A DNA stretch of 64,000 nucleotides from Gordonia heveisoli. GTDB taxonomy: Bacteria; Actinomycetota; Actinomycetes; Mycobacteriales; Mycobacteriaceae. The notes beneath the pieces are model-generated. The model worked only from the letters and a program-made list of their open reading frames with translations. It did not search any database and had not been told where the DNA came from. Where the stretch lies: the NCBI RefSeq assembly GCF_030315745.1, contig NZ_JASXSH010000017.1, forward strand, positions 36,454-100,453, in the 5' to 3' direction. Shown here piece by piece: positions 40,220 through 47,663 of this stretch (position 1 is the first letter of the stretch; the number at the start of each line of letters is the position of its first letter). Made by a program: the position numbers and the translations under genes.

Positions 40220-41083
40220 TCAGTCGTCGGTACGCGTCAGGAACTCCAGGGTGACGCGTTCGAAACGCTGCTTGCGTTCGACCTGAATCCAGTGCCCGCA
40301 TCCGGAGAAGGTGTGCAACTCGACGTTGGGCAGCCACCGGTTGGCGAAGTGGGCCTGGTCGTAGGGCAGCATCCGATCCTCACGCCCCCAGAGCATCAGG
40401 GTGGGGGTGGTGACGGTGTCGGGATGCGTCCACAGCGGCGTGTAGGTGGCCTGGAGGGTGGGGTTGAACATCGCTCCGAAGATGGCGCGGGTGCTGTCGA
40501 GGACGCCGTCCGCGGTCGCGTTGGCCATGCGTTCGTCGACGAGTTCGTCGGTTACCAGCGACTTGTCGAAGACCATGGTGTTGATCCATTCGACCATGCG
40601 TTCACGGGTGGGATCCTGCAGAAAGGCGAACAGGCGCTGGAAGCCTTCGCTCGGCTCGGTCTGGAACAGGCTGCGTGACAGCCCGCCCGATCCCATGATC
40701 GCCATCCGTTCGATGCGTTCGGGGTAATGGGTGGCGATCTCAGCGGCGACGGCGCCGCCCATCGAGTTGCCGATGAAGACCGCCGATTCGATCTCCAATT
40801 CGTCGAGGAGACGGATGATCCAGCGGGCGGCCGCCAGCGTGTACACCTCCTTGAGCTCGGGTAGCGCGGTACCGCCGAAGCCGGGAAGGTCGGGCATGAC
40901 GACCCGGAAGTGTTCGGCGAAGAAGCCGATGTTGTGGCGGAAGTTCGACCAGGCGCTGACGCCCGGGCCGGAACCGTGCAGCATGATCAGCGCCGGACCG
41001 GATCCGGCCTCGTGATACTGGAAATCAAGCCCGTCGACACTCTTCCGGACGACGGTATCGTCGAACGCCAACTCTGTTGCCAT
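40220..41083 (-). CDS. meta-cleavage product C-C hydrolase (HsaD/BphD-like, alpha/beta hydrolase)
   Basis: 287 residues. Nucleophile Ser107 in GNSMGG, Asp236 in WGREDRMLP and His264 in SGCGHWIQVE make the triad, and HGSGPGVSAWSNF is the oxyanion loop typical of this subgroup. Cleaves a vinylogous 1,5-diketone produced by an extradiol dioxygenase, giving a hydroxydienoate for the hydratase at 2-697. GAAAGG precedes the ATG. First gene of the 38.3-41.1 kb operon. The upstream region has a 14-bp tandem repeat. Confidence 0.94.
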   Translation of the reverse strand: MATELAFDDTVVRKSVDGLDFQYHEAGSGPALIMLHGSGPGVSAWSNFRHNIGFFAEHFRVVMPDLPGFGGTALPELKEVYTLAAARWIIRLLDELEIESAVFIGNSMGGAVAAEIATHYPERIERMAIMGSGGLSRSLFQTEPSEGFQRLFAFLQDPTRERMVEWINTMVFDKSLVTDELVDERMANATADGVLDSTRAIFGAMFNPTLQATYTPLWTHPDTVTTPTLMLWGREDRMLPYDQAHFANRWLPNVELHTFSGCGHWIQVERKQRFERVTLEFLTRTDD

Positions 41084-41234
41084 GCTCGGCCTTTCGCTCG
41101 TCTGAGTGGGTCAGCGTCGCCGGTTGGCCAGTCGCACCGGCGAGTGTCGGGACGACCGGGGGATCGCTGTCCGCCTGCCTGGCCCGACGGTATGTGCCGC
41201 GCTGTGACAGCGTCTGCAAACAGTCCCGGACAGC

Positions 41235-41300
41235 GGGACTCGGATTGGGGGACTCGGATTGGGGGACTCGGATTGGGGGACTCGGATTGGGGGACTCGGA
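41235..41300 (+). repeat. 14-bp tandem repeat (4.7 copies)
   Basis: GGGACTCGGATTGG repeats without error at 41235, 41249, 41263 and 41277, followed by a 10-base partial copy to 41300. It lies between the IclR gene stop and the hydrolase start, 150-220 bp upstream of the hydrolase, so it could be an operator array or a variable-number repeat. Confidence 0.97.
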
Positions 41301-41331
41301 CAGGCGGGCTCCTGACCACCGCGGACCGCCA

Positions 41332-42153
41332 TCAGCGAGCAGACCGTGCGGCACCGGCCAGGGCGGCCGGCCGAAAGCGTGGAGCCATCGCCCGGGAGAC
41401 GATGCGCCGCGAGATATCCGCCGCCGCCCGGATCACCTGCAGCTTCATCTCCGTCGTCTGGACCAGCTGCTGCGGGCCGCAGATGGAGACGGCAGCAACG
41501 GCGTCGTCGTGTTCGAAGATCGCCGCTGCGACACAACCGATCCCCGGTGCCGCCTCGCCGATCTCGGTGGCGTAGCCGAGATCGCGAATCGTGGCGAGCG
41601 AGGCCTGAAGGCGGGCCGGATCGTGGGTGCCTGCGCGTGTCTGCCGGGACAGTCCGTGGGCCAGATAGTCCTCGGTCACCTGATGTCGGGCGTGGGCCAG
41701 CAGCACTTTTCCGACACCCGTGCGGTGTGCGGGTAGCCGTCCGCCGATCCGGGAGGGCAGTGTGTTTCCCGAGTCGCCACAGATCTTCTCCAGATACACG
41801 ACATCGTGGCGATCGAGTACCGCCAGATGGACCGTCTGGCCGGTGATCCTGCTGAGATCGTGTAGCGACGGCTTTGCCGCCTCGGTGAGGCGGGTGCGTG
41901 CGACCACCTGGCTGCCGATCTCGAACATGCGCAGGCCGAGGCTGTACTCGTTGTCGTGGCGCTGGACCCAGCGGGCGTCGACGAGTTGCTGCAGGATGCG
42001 GTGCACGGACGACCGTGGGAGCCGGCTGCGTGTGGTGATCTGCCCCAGCGTCAGCCTGCCGGACGAACGGGCGAACACGTCGAGGATCAGGACCACGCGT
42101 TCGACCATGCTCACCGGCACGTCGACGCGTACGGAAAACGGATTCTCGGACAC
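41332..42153 (-). CDS. IclR-family transcriptional regulator (first)
   Basis: 273 residues. The N-terminal winged helix (about 15-75, with TTRSRLPRSSVHRILQQLVD) is followed by an IclR effector domain (AHRTGVGKVLLAH, PGIGCVAAAIF). The GTG start has GAGGAGG upstream. It is upstream of the hydrolase/hydroxylase/reductase genes on the same strand and divergent from the oxidase-III-like gene, so it may control both directions. The effector is unknown. Confidence 0.93.
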   Translation of the reverse strand: MSENPFSVRVDVPVSMVERVVLILDVFARSSGRLTLGQITTRSRLPRSSVHRILQQLVDARWVQRHDNEYSLGLRMFEIGSQVVARTRLTEAAKPSLHDLSRITGQTVHLAVLDRHDVVYLEKICGDSGNTLPSRIGGRLPAHRTGVGKVLLAHARHQVTEDYLAHGLSRQTRAGTHDPARLQASLATIRDLGYATEIGEAAPGIGCVAAAIFEHDDAVAAVSICGPQQLVQTTEMKLQVIRAAADISRRIVSRAMAPRFRPAALAGAARSAR

Positions 42154-42395
42154 CGCGCTACCTCCTCGAAGCCCGCTTGCTCAGTTCTCATACTTATAGC
42201 ACTTGTTAAACTATCTGACCAGATGCTAGCCGCGGGCCTGGCGTGCGGCGGTGGGCCGAGCGGGTCTCGCTGAGTGGAAAGCGTCGATCGCGCGGGCGTG
42301 TGGGCGGTCACACTGGGATCGCTCGACAGCCATGGTCCGGGTCGTCGCACCCGGTGCTGTCGCTGCCGGCGGTCCCATCGAGCGGAGGAGGGTTC
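42154..42395. promoter_or_regulatory. divergent promoter region, IclR / oxidase-III-like genes
   Basis: 242 bp without a gene. ACTTGTTAAACTATCT (42201-42216) contains TTGTTAAACTA, an exact match to the FadR consensus TNGTNNNACNA, lying 48 bp from the IclR start. Confidence 0.5.
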
Positions 42396-42452
42396 ATGTA
42401 CACCGTTCCCGAGTTCGACGGCGTCCGCCGGATCGGCGGTATCGGTGAGTGA
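42396..42452 (+). CDS. 18-residue leader peptide, coupled to the oxidase-III-like gene
   Basis: ATG at 42396 with a very strong GGAGGAGGG site 5 nt upstream, encoding MYTVPEFDGVRRIGGIGE. The stop TGA (42450-42452) overlaps the GTG start of the next gene (42445), which itself has no good ribosome site. This is the arrangement expected for translational coupling. The peptide has no similarity I recognise. It could be a regulatory leader or a fragment of a longer gene in another lineage. Confidence 0.55.
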   Translation: MYTVPEFDGVRRIGGIGE

Positions 42453-43047
42453 GACGGTGGCCGATCGGCCGGAGGTCGCCGGGGAAACCGTCAAACGCAT
42501 TCCGGGAGAAGAGGGACTGTGGGTCTTCCTGCTCGGTGACATGTTCATCTTCGCGGTCATGTTCGTCGCCTTCCTCAACGAGCGGGCGAAGGACCCGGAA
42601 CTCTTCGCCGCGTCACGGGAATCGGTGGGACTCGCCATCGGGCTGACGAACACGATGGTGCTGCTGATCAGCTCGGCCCTGGTGGTGATCGGCTTGCGGG
42701 CGGTACGGGTGGCCGCCTATGCGACCGCGTGCCGTGCCTACCTCGGCGCGGTCGTCTGTGCTGTGGTGTTCGCCGCGTTCAAGGGTGTCGAGTACACCCA
42801 TCTCATCGCCGATGGCCAAGGGCCGGAGTCGAATCCGTACTTCATGTGGCTGTTCATCCTGACCGGCGTGCATCTGTCGCATGTCGTCATCGGTATGCCG
42901 CTGCTCGGAGTCGTGGCGACGCGCGCCCGGGCTCGGATCCCCTGTGCGGGATCGGGTGCGGTGTTCTACGAAGGCGCATCCTGCTACTGGCATCTGGTCG
43001 ATCTGCTGTGGATGATGCTGTTCCCTCTCGTCTATCTGGTGGCGTGA
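42445..43047 (+). CDS. cytochrome c oxidase subunit III/NorE-like membrane protein
   Basis: 200 residues with five hydrophobic segments. PGEEGLWVFLLGDMFIFAVMF, GVEYTHLI, FILTGVHLSHVVIG and CYWHLVDLLWMMLFPLVYLV are hallmarks of the subunit III/NorE family. No subunit I or II gene is in the window, so it is not part of a normal oxidase operon here. The GTG start overlaps the leader peptide, and a small subunit-IV/NorF-like gene follows 4 bp later. NorE-like proteins help nitric oxide reductase; a role in electron transfer or assembly with the next dehydrogenase is inference. Confidence 0.88.
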   Translation: MSETVADRPEVAGETVKRIPGEEGLWVFLLGDMFIFAVMFVAFLNERAKDPELFAASRESVGLAIGLTNTMVLLISSALVVIGLRAVRVAAYATACRAYLGAVVCAVVFAAFKGVEYTHLIADGQGPESNPYFMWLFILTGVHLSHVVIGMPLLGVVATRARARIPCAGSGAVFYEGASCYWHLVDLLWMMLFPLVYLVA

Positions 43048-43051
43048 TTCG

Positions 43052-43321
43052 ATGGTGACGAGAGCGATTCGAGCGCAACGCTGGGTGTGGACCTGGGTAG
43101 TGCTGGTGATCCTGGCGGTGGTGATCCCGATCATCAGCATCGAGACCCACGGCGGCACCGCGGCTGCGGTGATCGTGCTGGCCCTGGCCGCCTACAAGGT
43201 GCGGCTGGTGGGCCTCGACTTCATGGAATTACGCACCGCCCCACGACAGTTGAGGCTGGTCTTCGAGCTGTACTGCCTGGGGATGTGGCTGGTGCTCGCG
43301 GGGGCCTATGTCCTGCTGTGA
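43052..43321 (+). CDS. small membrane protein, cytochrome oxidase subunit IV/NorF-like
   Basis: 89 residues with three predicted membrane helices (VWTWVVLVILAVVIPIIS, TAAAVIVLALAAYKVRLVG, LVFELYCLGMWLVLAGAYVL). The helix pattern and the ALAAYKVRLVGLDFMELR segment resemble prokaryotic oxidase subunit IV/NorF. It lies 4 bp after the NorE-like gene and is presumably its partner. A KstD-like flavoprotein gene follows 115 bp later. Confidence 0.82.
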   Translation: MVTRAIRAQRWVWTWVVLVILAVVIPIISIETHGGTAAAVIVLALAAYKVRLVGLDFMELRTAPRQLRLVFELYCLGMWLVLAGAYVLL

Positions 43322-43436
43322 AGCGGCCGACCATGGCGAAGCGGCAACTGGGCGTCATCTGTCGCCGGTGTTCCCGCTCGAACCGATTCGTCAACAACCG
43401 AGTTGAGAACCAAGAGCAAGAACCAAGGAGGAAGAC

Positions 43437-45041
43437 ATGGCTGACAAAGACGAGACCTACGACGTCATCGTGGTGGGGTCCGGCGGCGGTGGAATGATCG
43501 GGGCCTATGCCGCCGCCGCTCGCGGGCTGAGGACGCTCATCATCGAGAAGAGTGATCAGATCGGTGGCACGACATCGTATTCTGGGGCCGGCCTATGGTT
43601 TCCGGGAACGGCACCGACGAAACGTGCGGGCGTTCCCGAGACCGACTTCGAGGTGGCGCGAGGCTATCTGCGCGCCGCGGTGAACGATGAATCGCGCGCC
43701 GAACTGCAGGATGCCTACCTGGCCGCCGGGGTCGAGCTGATCGATGAACTCGAACGCAACCCGCGCTTCGGCACCTTCGAACACCAGCCGGTGCCGGACT
43801 ACTATCACTTACTCGACGGCGCAACAGCACACGGGCGCACCATCTTTCCGGCGCCCATCCCGGTCGCCGAGGTCGGCGATCAGGCGACCATCGTGCGCAA
43901 GTCGATCTACACCGAACGGTACGGCCACACCGAGGATGAGATCTTCGTCGGCGGGCGCGCACTGATCGCTCGGGCTCTCCTCGCGTTCGAGGAGACCGGA
44001 AACGGTGAACTGCGGCTGGGCACAGCCCTGAGCGATCTCGTCCTGGAGAACGGGCGAGTCGTGGGCGTGGACGCGGTCAGCGGAGGCGAACAGGTCCGAC
44101 TGCGTGCCACGCGCGGTGTGCTCCTGGCTGCGGGTGGCTTCGAGCGCAACGCCGAACTCCGGCAGAAGTACGGCACGTTGCCAGGAACCGCGGACTGGTC
44201 CGACGGCGCCGATGCGAACACCGGTGATGCTCTGCTGGCCGGCATCGCGGCGGGTGCGGACACCGACCTTCTCGACGAGGCCTGGTACGTCCCGGGTCTC
44301 GTACAGCCGGATGGAAAGCCCTTGTTCCAGACCGGGGTGCGCGGTGGAATCTGGGTCAACAGCAAGGGCAACCGATTCGTGAACGAGGTCCGGCCCTACG
44401 ATCAGGCCGGTCATGCGATCCGCGACGGTGAGCGCGACGAGACGGGGTCCCACGCACCGTCGTACTGGGTGTTCGATCAGAAGACCCTGTCGCGGGACGG
44501 TTTCGGTGGTAAGAGTCCGGAAACCCCGATCGCCGATGAGTGGTTCACCTCGGGTGCGCTCAAGAAGGCCGACACCCTCGAAGAGCTCGCGGACGTCATC
44601 GGGGTGCCCGTCGATGCGCTCCTGTCGTCGGTCAAGACCTTCAACGAGTACGTCGAGGGTGGTGTGGACGAGGAGTACCACCGGGGTGAGAGCGCCTGGG
44701 ACGGCATGTTCGGATTCATCGTCGGCTATCCGGCGCTTCCGGAGCAGAACTTCGTGGTGCCGATCGAGGCGGAGGGGCCGAACCCGCTGATCACCTCCAT
44801 CGGTGAGGGGCCGTATTACGCCGCCACCATTCTGCTCTCGGACATCGGTACCAAGGGCGGTCTCAAGACCGATGCCGATGCGCGGGTTCTACGGGCCGAC
44901 GGGTCGCCGATCGACGGTCTCTACGCGACCGGAAACACGATGGCCGCCATGTCCGGCGGCGTCTATCCGGGCGCGGGTACGCCCATCGGATCGACACTGG
45001 CCTTCGCATACCAGGCGGTCAAGGACATCGCCGGCGAGTAG
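43437..45041 (+). CDS. KstD-like FAD-dependent 3-ketosteroid/ketone dehydrogenase (first)
   Basis: 534 residues. The Rossmann FAD motif VIVVGSGGGGMIGAYAAAARG and second flavin segment IGGTTSYSGAGLWFPG are at the N-terminus. GGVYPGAGTPIGSTLAFAY near the C-terminus has the Tyr-xxx-Gly pair that corresponds to the KstD substrate/active-site residues. Removes two hydrogens next to a ring ketone, leading toward aromatisation. AAGGAGGAAG precedes the ATG. It follows the oxidase-III/IV-like pair, which might accept its electrons (inference). Substrate unproven; fumarate-reductase-like relatives exist. Confidence 0.88.
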   Translation: MADKDETYDVIVVGSGGGGMIGAYAAAARGLRTLIIEKSDQIGGTTSYSGAGLWFPGTAPTKRAGVPETDFEVARGYLRAAVNDESRAELQDAYLAAGVELIDELERNPRFGTFEHQPVPDYYHLLDGATAHGRTIFPAPIPVAEVGDQATIVRKSIYTERYGHTEDEIFVGGRALIARALLAFEETGNGELRLGTALSDLVLENGRVVGVDAVSGGEQVRLRATRGVLLAAGGFERNAELRQKYGTLPGTADWSDGADANTGDALLAGIAAGADTDLLDEAWYVPGLVQPDGKPLFQTGVRGGIWVNSKGNRFVNEVRPYDQAGHAIRDGERDETGSHAPSYWVFDQKTLSRDGFGGKSPETPIADEWFTSGALKKADTLEELADVIGVPVDALLSSVKTFNEYVEGGVDEEYHRGESAWDGMFGFIVGYPALPEQNFVVPIEAEGPNPLITSIGEGPYYAATILLSDIGTKGGLKTDADARVLRADGSPIDGLYATGNTMAAMSGGVYPGAGTPIGSTLAFAYQAVKDIAGE

Positions 45042-45069
45042 CCGCGGTCCGGGGCCCACACACCCCACA

Positions 45070-45105
45070 ACGCCGGCCACGATCACTCATGATCGTGGCC
45101 GGCGT
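45070..45105. terminator. terminator after the KstD-like gene
   Basis: Perfect 16-bp arms at 45070-45085 and 45090-45105 around a 4-nt loop (CTCA). Confidence 0.88.
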
Positions 45106-45195
45106 CGTGTTCGGTGGGTAGCGATGCGATGAGTGGGCCGTCGCCGATCGAGGTCTCGCGAGGCACAGCGGCGGGCATGTCCACCATGCACATGA

Positions 45196-45225
45196 CGATG
45201 CCCTCCACCGAAGTGGAGGGCATCG
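45196..45225. terminator. second hairpin, terminator for the convergent membrane-protein gene
   Basis: Perfect 13-bp arms at 45196-45208 (CGATGCCCTCCAC) and 45213-45225 with loop CGAA, 45 bp after the end of the minus-strand gene at 45271. Confidence 0.8.
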
Positions 45226-45270
45226 ATCGGTTTGCGTTGTAACCGAATGCAATCAGGCGATGGTGTGACG

Positions 45271-46041
45271 TCAGACGACGACCGGTATCGGACCTTCCTT
45301 CGCCTCCTCGACCTCGGAGTCGACGGCCTTGAGTAGAAGCAGCGGGGTCGCCACCTTCCACACGGTGTAGGCCAGACACGGAATCCAGAAGGCGAACAGG
45401 CCGTTCCAGGCCAGCGGTCCGGACGTGAAGACGAAGACGAATGCGCCCGGGGCCAACACCACCGCGAGAATGAAGTTCAGGTAGGCATACCAGCGCGGGA
45501 ACACCGGCTTGCTGCGCTTGTCGATGAGGACCGCGATGCCCAGGACGACGCACTGCACCGAGAAGATGAATGCGAAGCCGACATAGGAGAAGTAGAACAG
45601 GTCGGTGAACAGCTGCAAGATCTCGGCCGAACGCTCCTCCGCCCGGTAGGCCGCCGCCGAGATGATGAACATCGGGTACATGAAACCGATCGGCGCGACC
45701 ACACCCATGAACGCCTGATTCATGCTGAGGAAGCCCCAGCAGCCCTCGATACGTCGCATCTGCCAGCTCGTGGTGACGACGAAGAAGTACTCCAGCGGAA
45801 TGATGAAGGAGCAGATGACCGTCGTCCACAGAATGCCGGTCCGGTTGTCGACCATCCATTCCTTCACATGCTCGGCCGTCCACTCCGGATCGATGGGCGG
45901 CTGCACCTTCGAGAGCATGAAGAAGCACACGCCGACGACGGCCATGACGAGGAAGCCCGACCACGCCGACAGGCGCTGGAACTTGTAGAGGTAGGAACGG
46001 TCCGCCACCGGAACGACGGGGGATGGCTTTTCGAGGACCAT
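45271..46041 (-). CDS. uncharacterised polytopic membrane protein (6-7 TM)
   Basis: 256 residues with six or seven hydrophobic helices, for example AWSGFLVMAVVGVCFFML, GILWTTVICSFIIPLEYFFV and WYAYLNFILAVVLAPGAFVF. No transporter or enzyme motif was recognised. AAGGAGAT precedes the ATG. It is convergent with the KstD-like gene and divergent from the extradiol dioxygenase across a 314-bp promoter region. Membrane proteins of this sort occur in actinobacterial steroid clusters without known function; uptake of a lipophilic substrate or an electron-transfer role are possibilities. Confidence 0.8.
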   Translation of the reverse strand: MVLEKPSPVVPVADRSYLYKFQRLSAWSGFLVMAVVGVCFFMLSKVQPPIDPEWTAEHVKEWMVDNRTGILWTTVICSFIIPLEYFFVVTTSWQMRRIEGCWGFLSMNQAFMGVVAPIGFMYPMFIISAAAYRAEERSAEILQLFTDLFYFSYVGFAFIFSVQCVVLGIAVLIDKRSKPVFPRWYAYLNFILAVVLAPGAFVFVFTSGPLAWNGLFAFWIPCLAYTVWKVATPLLLLKAVDSEVEEAKEGPIPVVV

Positions 46042-46355
46042 GGCTGATCTCCTTCGACGCTGATCCAGCGATCACACGGAACACGATCACGCTGGTGACG
46101 ATCACCCAGATGACAACTGGGAGTGGGTCACCGCAGGTGACATCCTGCGGCTTGGGGTCCCCTCAGTGTGGTCAGCGAGGTCCGGGCGAAGGCCGGGTGA
46201 TTCCGGTGACCGGGATTGCGGGACAGGCGATTTGTTGCCGTGGCGCGAGGTGTCGAACCGGTTCCGGTCAGCGAGATCGTCGGTTATGCGCCGTGGTCGG
46301 CGACCTTAGGCTCGGCCTTCAGACGTGTAGTCGAACGCGTAGGAAGAAGGAACCC
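46042..46355. promoter_or_regulatory. divergent promoter region, membrane protein / dioxygenase
   Basis: 314 bp with no gene. GAACCGGTTC at 46255-46264 is a perfect palindrome about 90 bp before the dioxygenase. GATCAC is repeated at 46069-46105, and a TGACATCCTGCGG-type segment is near 46137. Any of these could be an IclR-type operator. Confidence 0.4.
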
Positions 46356-47381
46356 ATGACCGAATCTGTGGCCCGCCGGCCCGAGATCGCGCAGTGCGGA
46401 GCGATCGCACTGGGCACCCCGAAACTCGAGACCTCGTTGACGTTCTTCCGTGACACCTTGGGTATGGAGGAGGTCGAACGGGTCGGTGACACCGTCTACC
46501 TGCGTGGCTACCAGGAGATGAAGCACCACTCGCTGGTGCTGTTCGCGAGTGAGACCCCGATCGTCGACTCCTACAGCTTCCGGGTCAAGCGTCCCGAGGA
46601 CGTCGAGCTGTTCTACAACGAGTTGCTCGCGCAGGAGGTGGAGGTCGTCGAACTGCCTGCCGGGCAGCAGGCGGGCCGCGGCACCGCGATCCGCTTCGTC
46701 GTGCCGCACGCCGGCCACTCGTTCGAGCTGTACTACGACATCGACGCACCGCAGGCGCCGGAAGAGATCTCGTCGAAGCTGCTGAGCAACTCGTCGCGTC
46801 GCCGCGGTCTCGGTGTGCGGCGTATCGACCACTACAACATCCAGACCGCGCCGGACAATGTCGGCAAGGCCGAAGGTTGGTTGCGCGAGGCACTCGGCTT
46901 CAAACGTCGCGAATACGTATACGTACCCGAGAACGACTTCCTCATCGCATCGTGGACCTCGGTCACCTCGCAGGTTCACGACCTGGCCATCGCCATGAGT
47001 CTGACCAACCAGAACGCCCAGCTGCATCACGTCGCGTTCAACCTGGAGAACCACAGCGACCTCATCGTGGCCGCCGACACCTTGCGCGATCACGACGTCC
47101 ACTTCCATTGCGGACCAGGCAAACATGGGATCGGCCAGGCGATGTACCTGTATCTGGAGGAGCCGGGTTCCGGGCACCGGATCGAGCTGTACTCGGGCAA
47201 CTACCACATCTTCGACCCGGACTGGAATGCCCTGGGCTGGACGCCGACCAACCCCGACGGCATGACCTGGTTTGGCCAGGAACTCGATGTCTCACAGGAT
47301 GGTTCGATGTCTTCGTCGACCGATTCGGTGTCGTCGCTGACGCCGCTCATCGGCCAGCCGCAGCCGGTCGGACAGGCCTAG
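46356..47381 (+). CDS. extradiol catechol dioxygenase (XylE/catechol-2,3-dioxygenase-like)
   Basis: 341 residues, two vicinal-oxygen-chelate modules. Iron ligands are predicted at His159 (VRRIDHYN), His224/225 (LHHVAFNLEN) and Glu277 (RIELYSGNY), spaced as in catechol 2,3-dioxygenases. It differs from HsaC, which lacks LHHVAFNLEN and has different N-terminal signatures. It opens a catechol ring between C2 and C3 to give the substrate of the hydrolase at 40220. AGGAAGAAGGA precedes the ATG. It stands alone as a transcription unit, followed by a terminator. Confidence 0.93.
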   Translation: MTESVARRPEIAQCGAIALGTPKLETSLTFFRDTLGMEEVERVGDTVYLRGYQEMKHHSLVLFASETPIVDSYSFRVKRPEDVELFYNELLAQEVEVVELPAGQQAGRGTAIRFVVPHAGHSFELYYDIDAPQAPEEISSKLLSNSSRRRGLGVRRIDHYNIQTAPDNVGKAEGWLREALGFKRREYVYVPENDFLIASWTSVTSQVHDLAIAMSLTNQNAQLHHVAFNLENHSDLIVAADTLRDHDVHFHCGPGKHGIGQAMYLYLEEPGSGHRIELYSGNYHIFDPDWNALGWTPTNPDGMTWFGQELDVSQDGSMSSSTDSVSSLTPLIGQPQPVGQA

Positions 47382-47403
47382 GCGCGCGGTACCCGATCTC
47401 CAC

Positions 47404-47446
47404 CAGACGACCCCGTCCGACCTCCCGTGTCGGACGGGGTCGTCTG
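47404..47446. terminator. terminator after the dioxygenase
   Basis: Perfect 18-bp arms at 47404-47421 and 47429-47446 with a 7-nt loop. Confidence 0.88.
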
Positions 47447-47663
47447 TTCGTCGTGCCGGTTGGCCCATATATGCGAATGAAGTTCTGAATCTGTTGTCAC
47501 TCTGCACTTTTGGTGACTCCGGGTGGATCTGGGCGGGTCTCATCCAGCGGGACGTGTGCTGACCGGTGCAGCCACCGCTCCTAGTCTGTGGAAAGACTTG
47601 CGGGCCGGGCTCGCCAAGTTCAATTCGAAGCTCGATCTGGCGAATGTCGAAGACGGAGAGCAG

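Noticed and set aside
45083..46105. 340-codon minus-strand frame overlapping the membrane-protein gene
   Set aside because: It reads another frame of the gene at 45271-46041, which has the hydrophobic helices and a good ribosome site.
46356..47381. HsaC or bile-acid-type dioxygenase identity
   Set aside because: The iron-site motifs and length fit catechol 2,3-dioxygenases better than HsaC, so the symbol hsaC was not used.
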